Notes under the pieces: generated by a model
What the model was told of the DNA's origin: nothing
Database searches by the model: none
The model's input: only the letters and a program-made list of their open reading frames with translations
Source of the DNA: an uncultured Myxococcales bacterium
Lineage (GTDB): Bacteria > Myxococcota_A > UBA9042 > CAIXZC01
DNA length: 64,000 bases
NCBI GenBank assembly: GCA_903895725.1
Contig: CAITUV010000036.1
Location: 62,001 to 126,000 of the forward strand
Direction: 5' to 3'
Part shown: piece after piece, positions 34,590 to 42,992 of the stretch
How positions within the stretch are numbered: the first letter of the stretch is position 1
Layout: each line of letters opens with the position of its first letter
Position numbers and translations under genes: made by a program

Positions 34590-37500
34590 ATGAAGACCGG
34601 GAGTGTTCTGGCTTTGCTGGCGGTTGTCGTTCTCGCGGGCGGGTGCGCTGGCGGAGGCTCGGAGGCGCAGATCGATGTTTCTCCCGAGGACCAGCTCGAA
34701 GCCGAGGATTCCTCCTCCGCATGCCAGGACTCCGAGGACAATGACCTCGACGGGGCAACCGACTGTGCGGACGAGGACTGCATGGGCTTCGTCTTCTGCG
34801 CCCCCGGCCAGGAATCCACCCCAGGCGCGTGCGGCGATGACAAGGACAATGACGATGACGGCAAGATCGACTGCGATGACACGGATTGTGCCGGCCTCGG
34901 TCCCTGCGTCGCCGACCCGGAAGACGACTCCGAGGAATGTGCGGATGGCAGCGACAACGACGGCGACTCCCTGGCCGACTGTGACGATTCCGGCTGTGCC
35001 GGATTCCGCTTCTGCGCTCCTCCGCCGCCCCTGACCGAGGGCACGCCGGCGCTCTGCCAGGATGATGCGGACAACGACGGAGACCAGCTGCTCGACTGCG
35101 ACGACCCCGACTGCCAGCCCTTCATCGCCTGCCTGCCCAAGCCGGTGCCTGCCGAAGACACGGCCGCGCTTTGTCAGGACCAGGAAACCAACGACGAGGA
35201 CGAGCTCGTGGATTGCGAGGACCCCGACTGCCAGGGCTTCGTCTTCTGCCTCCCGCCCGACGTGCCCACGGAGCTGACCGCAGTCGACTGCCAGGACAAG
35301 GAGGACAACGACTCCGACGACCTCGTCGACTGCGACGACCCCGACTGCCAGGGCTTCGTCTTCTGCCTCCCGCCCGATTCTCCTCAGGAAGCCACAGCGG
35401 CCCAGTGCAAGGACGACGGGGACAATGACGGCGACGAGCTGGTCGACTGCCAGGACCCCGACTGCCAGGCGTTCATATTCTGCCAGGCCGACCAGGAGCT
35501 GACCGCCGACGCCTGCCTCGATGCCGAGGACAACGACGGCGACCAGCTCACCGATTGCGACGATCCGGACTGCCAGGGGTACGTGTTCTGCCTCCCGCCA
35601 GAGGTCCCGACCGAGCTCACCGCGACGAACTGCCAGGACGGTGCGGACAACGACGGCGATGCGGCAGCCGACTGCGATGACCCCGATTGCGCCGGCTTCG
35701 TCTTCTGCGCTGACATGGTCGAAGACTCGGCCCTCGCCTGCAAAGACGGCAAGGACAACGACGGCGACCAGCTCACCGACTGCGGCGACTCAGACTGCTG
35801 GCTCTGGTACTTCTGCGGAGTCTACAACGGGTTCCCGGTTGCCGACCCGTGGGGCTCCGTCTTCGACGGCCTCGAACGGGGCAAGGCCAACCTCTCCACC
35901 GCCAGGGAGACCTGCGAGAAGCTCGGCGCCCGCCTGCCGACCGCTCACGAGCTGTTTCGGAACAATGCGACCTCCGGTACCGGAGCGATTGGAACCGTCA
36001 CCAGCTCGGAGTTCCTGTGGACCCCCCTTCCTTCGGCCACGGACGGTCAGTACATCCAGGTGCGCCTGAGCGACGGGGCCATCCAGAAGGCCACAGCGGA
36101 CAAGCTCAATGCCTTCCGCTGCGTTTGGCCGCTCAAACAGCCACCGGGTTTTGCCGGCGCCCGCTGCTTCGGCCCGCCGGGAGACCCCTGCTACCTCCAT
36201 GACCGGGTCTGGAACGTGGACCGCACGGACCGCATGGCACTGGACTGGGTGGCAGCCTCGGCCGAATGCTCCGTCCACGGAGCCGGCCTGCCCCTGGTGG
36301 GCGAGTGGACCGAGATGCTCCAGTCGGGTCTTCCCGGAGGTACCAACGCCTACAACTGGACCGGCAACCTCGTGTACTGGCACTCGGGCGGAACCGGCAG
36401 CACGCTCGTCAAGTGGACGGGGGTCGCCCCAACGTACTGGATGCCCAACTATTCCGACACCTACTCGCTCGACTGGCACGTCAACCCGCACGCCTTCCGC
36501 TGCATGGGTCTGGCCCAGCCCGATGCCTTCCAGAAGCCTCCCCAACAGGGGTGCAGCGGAGACTGCTTCAAGATGTTCCAGGGGCGACGCTCCCCCGTCG
36601 TGGCCGACGGCGCCGACCGGGACAAGGCCAGCGTCATCCAGGCCTCCGAGATCTGCCGCCAGCTCGGTGCCCACCTCCCCAACTCCACTGAGTTCTTCGA
36701 CCTCCTCCATGCCGGATGGACGGCGGGCAGCGCGGCCTGGATGTGGACCTCGAGCACCCTCTACTGGGACTTCGGCGGCTACGGGTTCAACATCATGAAG
36801 TGGAAGGATGCCGGCAGCCTCTTTGCCTCGGCAAGCTGGGCCAACTCCTACTACGCCTCGGCCCCGGCCGGCCCCCAGGCCTACCGCTGCATCTGGCGCA
36901 CGGCGGACCTGTCCGTGCCCGCTTGCCCCCCCAAGCAGCGGGTCGTGTGGGATGGGGCCAAGTTCGCCTGTGACGATGCGGAGGGAGGCAGCTCCTCGGG
37001 TAGCGCCTACGGAATGGAAGCAGTCGACGTCTGGGGGGATGCCTGGGACGGGGTCCAGCGACCGGTTGCCACCTGGTCCGAAGCCGCGGCCAAGTGCAGC
37101 TCCCTGGGGGGGCGCCTTCCCCTGCCCTCCGAGCTGTACCGCAACAATGCGGCCACCCCGCTGGGCGGCCCGGGCCTCGGCTCGCCCATCGACACGTCCT
37201 GGCTCTGGACCTCCATCCGCCCGTTCAAGGCCGATACCCATGTCGTCGTCCGGATCTCCGACGGAGCGGCCTCGACGCAGACGGATGCGACGCCGCAAGC
37301 GTACCGGTGCGTCTGGCCCTATGGGGAGGCCGATGTCCTCTCCGGCCGCAACTGCGTGGGCAAACCGGGCTCCGCCTGCTTTACGCTCCCGGACGGCACG
37401 ATCATCGATGCTTCGGACCGCCCCCCCATGGACTTCGCCGCCGCCACGGCCGAGTGCGTCGAGGCCGGAGGTCACCTGCCCGACGGTCGCCAGCTCCTGC

Positions 37501-37712
37501 GGGCCATCACGTCCGGCGCCCCCAACGGCTCCGATACCTGGCTCTGGCTGACCGACGTCGCTTACGCCTATGCCACCACGTATGGGATGATGGTCCTGCG
37601 CTGGAAGGACACCGGTACCCCGGCCTGGGGAGGCGGACAGGCGCAGGAGGCTTACGCTGCAGGCACCGCCCCACAACGTTTCCGTTGCATCTACGAGCCG
37701 TTCCTGCAATAG
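34590..37712 (+). CDS. Lipoprotein with ten acidic Cys repeats and five DUF1566-like lectin-type domains
   Basis: A 1040-residue lipoprotein (signal LLAVVVLAGGC). Residues about 43-410 hold ten tandem units of about 37 residues: C-x-D-x3-DNDGD-x-L-x-DCDDPDC-x-GFVFC. The DNDGD/DDPD acid loops suggest calcium sites as in thrombospondin type 3 repeats. Then come about five domains of 110-120 residues, each with an LGARLPTAHELFRNN-type helix (variants GGRLPLPSELYRNN, GAHLPNSTEFFDLL), a W-x-WT strand and a closing AFRCVWP/AYRCIW, resembling DUF1566/sulfatase-modifying lectin-like folds. GGAGGTCCA directly precedes the ATG. A surface adhesin or matrix protein is inferred. Confidence 0.82.
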   Translation: MKTGSVLALLAVVVLAGGCAGGGSEAQIDVSPEDQLEAEDSSSACQDSEDNDLDGATDCADEDCMGFVFCAPGQESTPGACGDDKDNDDDGKIDCDDTDCAGLGPCVADPEDDSEECADGSDNDGDSLADCDDSGCAGFRFCAPPPPLTEGTPALCQDDADNDGDQLLDCDDPDCQPFIACLPKPVPAEDTAALCQDQETNDEDELVDCEDPDCQGFVFCLPPDVPTELTAVDCQDKEDNDSDDLVDCDDPDCQGFVFCLPPDSPQEATAAQCKDDGDNDGDELVDCQDPDCQAFIFCQADQELTADACLDAEDNDGDQLTDCDDPDCQGYVFCLPPEVPTELTATNCQDGADNDGDAAADCDDPDCAGFVFCADMVEDSALACKDGKDNDGDQLTDCGDSDCWLWYFCGVYNGFPVADPWGSVFDGLERGKANLSTARETCEKLGARLPTAHELFRNNATSGTGAIGTVTSSEFLWTPLPSATDGQYIQVRLSDGAIQKATADKLNAFRCVWPLKQPPGFAGARCFGPPGDPCYLHDRVWNVDRTDRMALDWVAASAECSVHGAGLPLVGEWTEMLQSGLPGGTNAYNWTGNLVYWHSGGTGSTLVKWTGVAPTYWMPNYSDTYSLDWHVNPHAFRCMGLAQPDAFQKPPQQGCSGDCFKMFQGRRSPVVADGADRDKASVIQASEICRQLGAHLPNSTEFFDLLHAGWTAGSAAWMWTSSTLYWDFGGYGFNIMKWKDAGSLFASASWANSYYASAPAGPQAYRCIWRTADLSVPACPPKQRVVWDGAKFACDDAEGGSSSGSAYGMEAVDVWGDAWDGVQRPVATWSEAAAKCSSLGGRLPLPSELYRNNAATPLGGPGLGSPIDTSWLWTSIRPFKADTHVVVRISDGAASTQTDATPQAYRCVWPYGEADVLSGRNCVGKPGSACFTLPDGTIIDASDRPPMDFAAATAECVEAGGHLPDGRQLLRAITSGAPNGSDTWLWLTDVAYAYATTYGMMVLRWKDTGTPAWGGGQAQEAYAAGTAPQRFRCIYEPFLQ

Positions 37713-37741
37713 TCGCCTTCGCGTTTGAACCATGGATCACG

Positions 37742-39346
37742 ATGAGAGTTCTGCTCATTTCCGCAAACAGGCTCAAGGCTCCCTATCCGGTCTTCCCCCT
37801 GGGCCTGGATGTCGTCGCGGCTGCCATTGCCCCGCGGCATGAGCTCCGAATCATCGACCTTCTGGCCGAAGCGGACTCCTTCCCCCTCGAGCAGGCCGTG
37901 ACGGACTTCCAGCCACAGGCGGTGGGGATCTCGCTTCGCAACATCGACAACACGGACGTCACGCGGCCGCTATCCTTCGTGGAGCAGTACGGGAAGCTGG
38001 TGCTCCGGATACGGTCCGCGACCCAGGCTCCGATCATCCTGGGCGGTAGCGGCTTCACGATCTTCGCCGACTCCCTCCTGCGGGTGCTGGGGGCCGACTA
38101 CGGTATTGCAGGACGGGGAGACGCTCTTGCCCAGTTGCTCGACTGCATCGAGCAGGAAGTCGAGCCGGCCGGGATTCCCGGCCTCGTGGTCCAGGGTTCG
38201 GGCGGTGCCCCGCCGTCCGAGCCCTGGTCCTCCTCGCCCGGCCCCCGGCTCGGAGAGGCGTGTGCTGGCACGGACGTGGGCGCTCTCCTGGCGGATCCGC
38301 CGCCGGCCGGCCAGGAGGCAAACGAAGAGCCTGGCGAAGCCCAACCGGCCCCGACACGCCGCCGAACTGCAGAGTACTTCGCAGTGCCGGGCCCCGGCAG
38401 CGCCCAGCCGTCGGCCAACGCTCCCGATGCGGGAAGCCTGCAGACGAAGCACGGTTCCGACCCCGGCGGTGCCCGACAGCCGGCTCCTCCGCCCTCTGCG
38501 GCCTCCGTTCGCCTCGTCGACACGGCCTTCTACATCGCCAACGGGGGCATGCTCAACTTCCAGACCAAGCGCGGCTGTCCCTACCGCTGCTCCTACTGCA
38601 CCTATCCCCGCATCGAAGGACATGAGCTGAGCCACATCGAGCCGGAAGAGGTGGCCCGCACCGCCCGGGCGCTCGAAAGGGCCGGTGCCCGCTACCTCTT
38701 TGCCACCGACTCCACGTTTAACTGCAGTATCCCCCACAACCTGGCCGTTGCCGATGCCCTGCGGGTTGCCGGGCTGTCCATTCCCTGGGGGGCGTTCTTC
38801 GCCCCCGTCCGTACGCCAGCGGAGTACTACCTTCGACTGGCTGCCGCCGGACTCACCCATGTCGAGTTCGGAACGGAATCGCTCAGCGATGTCATGCTGC
38901 GCTCCTACCGCAAACCCTTCTGCCTGGACGACGTGTTTCGGGAGCACGACAAGGCGCTTGCCGCCGGGCTCAACGTCGCGCATTACTTCATGCTCGGCGG
39001 ACCGGGCGAGACTCCGGCCACGCTCGACGAGACCCTGGCCAACGTGTACCGCCTCCCCAAGACGGTCTCGTTCTTCTTCTGCGGAGTTCGAATCTACCCG
39101 GGAACGATGGTCCACCTGCGGGCCGTCGAAGAGGGGCTGGTGGCCGAGCACGACGACCTCCTGGCGCCGGTCTACTACTCGTCCCCCGCCCTGAGGGGAG
39201 TCGACATCGAGGCTCGCGTGCAGGAGGCCTCTCAAGGCAGAGTCAACTGGGTCATCGGCTCCGGCGGAGAGCGGACCATGAAGCTCCTCGAGCGGATGTA
39301 CGCCCGCGGCCATGTCGGCCCCCTGTGGGAGAAGCTCGTCCGATGA
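37742..39346 (+). CDS. B12-binding radical SAM enzyme with a low-complexity insert
   Basis: A 534-residue protein. Residues 1-150 are a cobalamin-binding Rossmann domain (YPVFPLGLDVVAAAI, GISLRNID, IILGGSGFTIF, YGIAGRGD). The radical SAM core follows with the cluster motif RGCPYRCSYCTYP (CxxxCxxC) and HVEFGTESLSD. Between them (about residues 153-256) is a Pro/Ala/Gly/Ser-rich stretch with no sign of structure. Most relatives with this layout methylate or rearrange unactivated carbons; others are hopanoid-type or P-methylases. Its downstream partners start at ATGA overlaps. The Shine-Dalgarno signal is weak. Confidence 0.87.
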   Translation: MRVLLISANRLKAPYPVFPLGLDVVAAAIAPRHELRIIDLLAEADSFPLEQAVTDFQPQAVGISLRNIDNTDVTRPLSFVEQYGKLVLRIRSATQAPIILGGSGFTIFADSLLRVLGADYGIAGRGDALAQLLDCIEQEVEPAGIPGLVVQGSGGAPPSEPWSSSPGPRLGEACAGTDVGALLADPPPAGQEANEEPGEAQPAPTRRRTAEYFAVPGPGSAQPSANAPDAGSLQTKHGSDPGGARQPAPPPSAASVRLVDTAFYIANGGMLNFQTKRGCPYRCSYCTYPRIEGHELSHIEPEEVARTARALERAGARYLFATDSTFNCSIPHNLAVADALRVAGLSIPWGAFFAPVRTPAEYYLRLAAAGLTHVEFGTESLSDVMLRSYRKPFCLDDVFREHDKALAAGLNVAHYFMLGGPGETPATLDETLANVYRLPKTVSFFFCGVRIYPGTMVHLRAVEEGLVAEHDDLLAPVYYSSPALRGVDIEARVQEASQGRVNWVIGSGGERTMKLLERMYARGHVGPLWEKLVR

Positions 39347-40146
39347 GACCGGTCCCCCTGGTCCTTCCCGCCGCGCTCCTGTGCGCTGCGGGACTTGCAC
39401 TTTCGCTCCTCGGGCATTTCCAGGTGGGCCCCGACTGGCTCGCATCATGGCCCGTATGGCTCTTTCCGGCCCTGTTTGCCGCCGCATGCCTGGCGGCCCC
39501 TCTCTTCCCTCGCCTGGCCTGGTACGCTCCGGTGCTCTGCCACCATCGCCGCGCAACCGGCTGTGTGGCACTCACGTTCGACGACGGACCATCCCCCGAG
39601 ACGACACCGCTGCTGCTCGACCTGCTCGCTGCAAGCGGGGCCAAAGCCACCTTCTTCGCCGTCGGAAAGCGGGCCATGCAGCATCCGGAGCTCGTCCGCT
39701 CCCTCCTCGCCGCCGGGCACGAAGTGGCCAACCATACCCTGTCTCACGACGTGCTGCTGGCATTCCGGTCCACCCGCACGGTCCGGGAGGAGATCACCGG
39801 CTGCACCCGGGTCCTGGCCGGTCTCGGCGTAGCGACACCCTACCTTCGCCCACCCGTGGGGATCATCAACCCCAGGATCGCCAGGGTCGCCCGCCAGGAG
39901 GGGCTGACCCTCGTCAACTGGTCGCTGCGGACCGGCGACCGTGGAAACCGCAAGACCGTCGGAATGGGAGAGCAACTGGCCCGGCAGATCCGCGGGGGAG
40001 ACATCGTGCTCCTCCACGACCGCCCCCCCTCGGACCAGTCCGTGGAGGCCTGGCTGGCGGACATCCGCCAGTTGATCGCAGGTCCCTCAAACCCTCCCCT
40101 CAAGTTCGTCACCCTCTCCGAATTGATCCAGGAGGAACGAGGATGA
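39343..40146 (+). CDS. Polysaccharide deacetylase (NodB homology), membrane-anchored
   Basis: A 267-residue carbohydrate esterase family 4 protein. Two N-terminal hydrophobic helices (LVLPAALLCAAGLALSLLG and WLFPALFAAACLAAPLF) anchor it. LTFDDGPSP carries the catalytic base and metal Asp; HTLSHD provides the two metal His; RPPVGIINPRI and LLHDRPP are motifs 3 and 5. Such enzymes remove N-acetyl groups from chitin- or peptidoglycan-like sugars. The ATG overlaps the preceding stop (ATGA). Confidence 0.9.
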   Translation: MRPVPLVLPAALLCAAGLALSLLGHFQVGPDWLASWPVWLFPALFAAACLAAPLFPRLAWYAPVLCHHRRATGCVALTFDDGPSPETTPLLLDLLAASGAKATFFAVGKRAMQHPELVRSLLAAGHEVANHTLSHDVLLAFRSTRTVREEITGCTRVLAGLGVATPYLRPPVGIINPRIARVARQEGLTLVNWSLRTGDRGNRKTVGMGEQLARQIRGGDIVLLHDRPPSDQSVEAWLADIRQLIAGPSNPPLKFVTLSELIQEERG

Positions 40147-41729
40147 AGACGCTCATGGCATCGCTGCTCTCCATGCTGCTACCTTCGCTCGCCGTGGCGG
40201 CCGAGGCTCCGGCCACCCTCGATTCGGACGGTGCGTGGACTGCGGCCGGTAGCCCGTACCAGGTCGTTGGGACCACGGTCGTTCCTGTGGGAGTGACCCT
40301 CACCATCGAGCCCGGTGCGGTCATCGAGCTCGCAGCCGATGCCGGGCTCCAGGTGCAGGGGCAGCTGATCGCCCGAGGGACCGAAGAGGCCCCCATCCTG
40401 TTCGTCCGGTCGTCCGGGAGCTCTGAGCAGGATCGCTGGGGCTCTGTGACGTTCGAGCCGACCTCGATGCCGGCCTCGTTCGAGCAGATCGATCAGTATG
40501 CTGCCGGGTCGATCCTCGAGTGGTGCGTGTTCGAGGGGGCCTCCAGGGCGGTCCAGCTCCTCGGGGCCTCGCCCTACATCCATCACTGCGCCTTCCGGGA
40601 CAACCGCACGCCGCTGTCCCTCGACGTCGAAGGGGGGGCCGCTCTGTTCATCGCCGATGGTGCAGCGCCCCGCATCCGGGACTGTCTGTTCGAGAACAAC
40701 CTGGCAGACGGGCTCAACTACGGCGGGGCCATCTACGTGGACTCCTCGTCTCCCATCCTCCAGGACAACGTGCTGATGGGCAACACCGCCATCTACGGAG
40801 GCGGGCTCTGCACCACTCTGGTCGCCTCCCCCATCGTCGGCAATCGGTTCGAAGGCAACATCGCCACGGGCAGCGACGACAACAGCAAGGGCGGCGGCAT
40901 GAGCCTCATCTCGACCATTTCGGCAGTGCTCAACAACACGGTCATCGGCAACAAGTCCGGCGGCGACGGGGGCGGAATCCATGTCTGCGTCGAATGCCAC
41001 CCCCATGCCACCCCCTTCCTCCTGGACAACACGGTGACCGGTAACGAGGCTGAAACCCAGGACCCGTCCCATGCCGCCGGCGGTATCGGGGCAGCCTTCC
41101 TGCGGGTCATGACCTCGAACAACATCCATGGAAATACCCGGGGCGGGCAGCCTTCGGAATTCGGCTGGTTCCATCCCATCGAGGAGGGCTTTCCCGACTG
41201 GGTTGCCAACGTCTCCGTCGCCGGCAACTGGTGGGGAACCGCTGACGGCGCCACCGTCGATGCCCTCGTGGCCAATGGAGAACCGACGGCCGGAGCAGGG
41301 AGCGCCAATCCGCATCCCGTGCTGTCGGGCCCGGTCCAGGAGGCCACCCCGAGGGTCACCATCACGACACGCCGCCTGCGCTACGATGAAGCCGCCCAGG
41401 AAATGGGAGTATTTCTCACCCTCTACAACCCCGGGCCAGCGAAATCGTTCGAGCTCCGCATCCTCTTGCAGTACGAGGGTGGACTCAGCGTTCCCTATCT
41501 TGCCCCGCTCGGTCTGCCCGAGGAGACCGTGGACACGGGCGGCCATCGCTTCTCCATGCCGCAGAACTCGGTCTGGTTTGCGACCCTGGCCATGCCCTCC
41601 TATGACCCTCTCAACCGCATGGGGGGCGGAGGAGCGTGGAATGCTGCGCTGTATGACCCGGAGAGCGGAGCCCTCGTCGGAATCCCCTGCCGTGCCCGCT
41701 TCCAACTCCTCGAGGAGGTGATGCCATGA
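40143..41729 (+). CDS. Secreted right-handed beta-helix protein
   Basis: A 528-residue exported protein (signal ending SLAVAA). From residue 60 it has many short parallel-beta-helix rungs of the PbH1 type (GVTLTIEPGAVIEL, GQLIARGTEEAPILF, HHCAFRDN, DNVLMGNTAIYGGGL, GNRFEGNIATGSDD, VLNNTVIGNKSGGDGGGI), ending in a C-terminal beta-sandwich. Such folds are found in polysaccharide lyases, depolymerases and adhesins; no lyase catalytic triad is recognised. The ATG overlaps the deacetylase stop, so they act in one operon. The frame is open upstream inside the deacetylase gene but is a shadow there. Confidence 0.87.
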   Translation: MKTLMASLLSMLLPSLAVAAEAPATLDSDGAWTAAGSPYQVVGTTVVPVGVTLTIEPGAVIELAADAGLQVQGQLIARGTEEAPILFVRSSGSSEQDRWGSVTFEPTSMPASFEQIDQYAAGSILEWCVFEGASRAVQLLGASPYIHHCAFRDNRTPLSLDVEGGAALFIADGAAPRIRDCLFENNLADGLNYGGAIYVDSSSPILQDNVLMGNTAIYGGGLCTTLVASPIVGNRFEGNIATGSDDNSKGGGMSLISTISAVLNNTVIGNKSGGDGGGIHVCVECHPHATPFLLDNTVTGNEAETQDPSHAAGGIGAAFLRVMTSNNIHGNTRGGQPSEFGWFHPIEEGFPDWVANVSVAGNWWGTADGATVDALVANGEPTAGAGSANPHPVLSGPVQEATPRVTITTRRLRYDEAAQEMGVFLTLYNPGPAKSFELRILLQYEGGLSVPYLAPLGLPEETVDTGGHRFSMPQNSVWFATLAMPSYDPLNRMGGGGAWNAALYDPESGALVGIPCRARFQLLEEVMP

Positions 41730-42322
41730 GGCACACGCTCCCTCTGCTGGCTCTCCTGGCCGCATCCGCATCCTGGTGTTCCTGCTCCGGCACGGGCGGG
41801 TCGGAATCCGACGTCGCGGACATCCACGAAGATTCGACCCTCACGCCCAATCCGCAGGCGGTCGACTTCTCGGTCCCCGGCAACCTGGTGGTGGACGGGA
41901 AGCCGCTTCCCCTGGGCACGCCCATCGGATGGGTCGTCAACGCAATGGGCGAGCCTGCTTCCACGCGTGACCTGGGTGCAGCGGGCCGGCTCATGCTGTA
42001 TCCCAAATGGTCTCTCGAGGTGCTTGTCTCCCCTCCGGACACGGGACTCGAGCAGCCGGCAGACGACCCGGGCGGCGGGGCCGCCTTGGAGCCGCCTCCC
42101 CCGGTTGAGGAGGTCGTCGCGTTCCACCTGCTGCCCGGCTTTGCCGGCAAGGCACAAGACGGGCTCGCTCTCGGAATCACCGAGGCCGCGCTCGCCGACG
42201 CACTGGGCAAGCCGCAGCAGGATCCGTTCGGCCAGGGGCTCTGGTTCCCCGAAGCGGGCGTCTTTGCCGCCCTGGTGGACGGCAAAGTGACCCTGCTCAC
42301 GCTCACGGAACCCGCCAGATGA
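41726..42322 (+). CDS. Lipoprotein of unknown function
   Basis: A 198-residue protein with a lipoprotein-like signal (LLALLAASASWCSC). The mature region opens with an acidic segment and then has beta-strand repeats PLGTPIGWVVNAMGEP and LGITEAALADALGKPQQDPFG; the internal similarity between these two suggests a duplicated unit of about 75 residues, a pattern seen in secreted proteins that follow periplasmic selenoproteins. No enzyme motif is recognised. Translational coupling on both sides (ATGA overlaps at 41726 and 42319) ties it to the beta-helix protein and the selenoprotein. Confidence 0.75.
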   Translation: MRHTLPLLALLAASASWCSCSGTGGSESDVADIHEDSTLTPNPQAVDFSVPGNLVVDGKPLPLGTPIGWVVNAMGEPASTRDLGAAGRLMLYPKWSLEVLVSPPDTGLEQPADDPGGGAALEPPPPVEEVVAFHLLPGFAGKAQDGLALGITEAALADALGKPQQDPFGQGLWFPEAGVFAALVDGKVTLLTLTEPAR

Positions 42323-42966
42323 GGGGCCTCCAGACACACGGTCGGGCGTTCGGCCCCTTCCTGGACACGTTGACGGTCCGGCTCGCCCCGCTGCTCCTCG
42401 CCGCGGCGTGCTCGGCCGGGTCGGCCGCGTCGGACACGGCGAACCCGGGCGCAGTCGAGACCGAATCGGGGCCCGACGAGGTTGCCGCCGACCGGGTCGA
42501 GCCTCTCGTCTGCCCCCCGCCCGGGCCTTACGGGACGAAGCTCGGCGACACGGTGCAGGATCTCGAGTTCGACGGAGAGGACGGCTCCCCCGTCACTCTC
42601 CACGGGCTGTGCGGTCAGCCGCTCAGTCTGGTCTACCACTTCTATGGGTGGTGAACGACCTGCCACGCGTTCGCCGGTCGGGTGAACGAGCTCCAGGCAG
42701 CCTTCAGCGACCTGGGTCTGCGCATCCTCGTCGTCATCTCCGCCATGCCTTCGGGCTCTCTGGCGACGACCGCCTACTGCCAGTCGGTCCGGGACAAGTA
42801 CCAGCTTGCGGACATGGCCGTATGCGACCCCACGGACGGATTCCAGGTCTACGGGAAGAACGCCCTCACACTCCTCGTCGATGCGCACGGCCGCATCGTG
42901 TACAAGGGGGTCGGCACATCCATCGAATCGCTCGAGGTCAAGATCACCAAACGGCTGGCGGAGTGA
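42319..42966 (+). CDS. Exported thioredoxin-like selenoprotein (W-Sec-T-T-C)
   Basis: A 215-residue protein if the in-frame TGA at 42652-42654 is read as selenocysteine (residue 112). The N-terminus is a lipoprotein-type signal (APLLLAAAC). A thioredoxin fold follows: the strand LSLVYHFYG leads into W-U-T-T-C, the position of the W-C-x-x-C redox motif; the helix HAFAGRVNELQAAF, the strand LRILVVIS and YGKNALTLLVDAHGRIVYKG follow. The usual cis-Pro before the final strands seems absent. Both halves stay open in one frame up to a TGA at 42964. Role inferred: extracytoplasmic thiol or peroxide redox enzyme. The alternative, a nonsense mutation, is disfavoured by the exact placement at the active-site Cys. 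Last gene of a coupled operon. Confidence 0.85.
42652..42654 (+). other. In-frame TGA read as selenocysteine
   Basis: TGA directly follows a Trp codon and is followed by ACG ACC TGC (T-T-C), making a UxxC motif. About 100 further in-frame residues with a thioredoxin-like pattern follow. Confidence 0.82.
42658..42683 (+). promoter_or_regulatory. Candidate bacterial SECIS hairpin
   Basis: Starting 3 bases after the TGA: bases 58-64 (ACCUGCC) pair with 76-83 (GG-U-CGGGU), with U78 bulged and U61-G80 a wobble. Two more G-C pairs (67-74, 68-73) close a GUUC loop. It is plausible as a SECIS but less regular than the one in the second selenoprotein. Confidence 0.4.
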
Positions 42967-42992
42967 ACCCGGCAGCTCGTCGCACCCGACAG

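Noticed and set aside
39312..40142. Long N-terminal extension of the beta-helix frame
   Set aside because: It reads through the deacetylase gene in another frame; a signal peptide follows the ATG at 40143.
42655..42966. Separate small gene after the TGA
   Set aside because: It would start at a GTG or ATG inside a thioredoxin fold with no ribosome site; the frame and fold are continuous with the upstream part.
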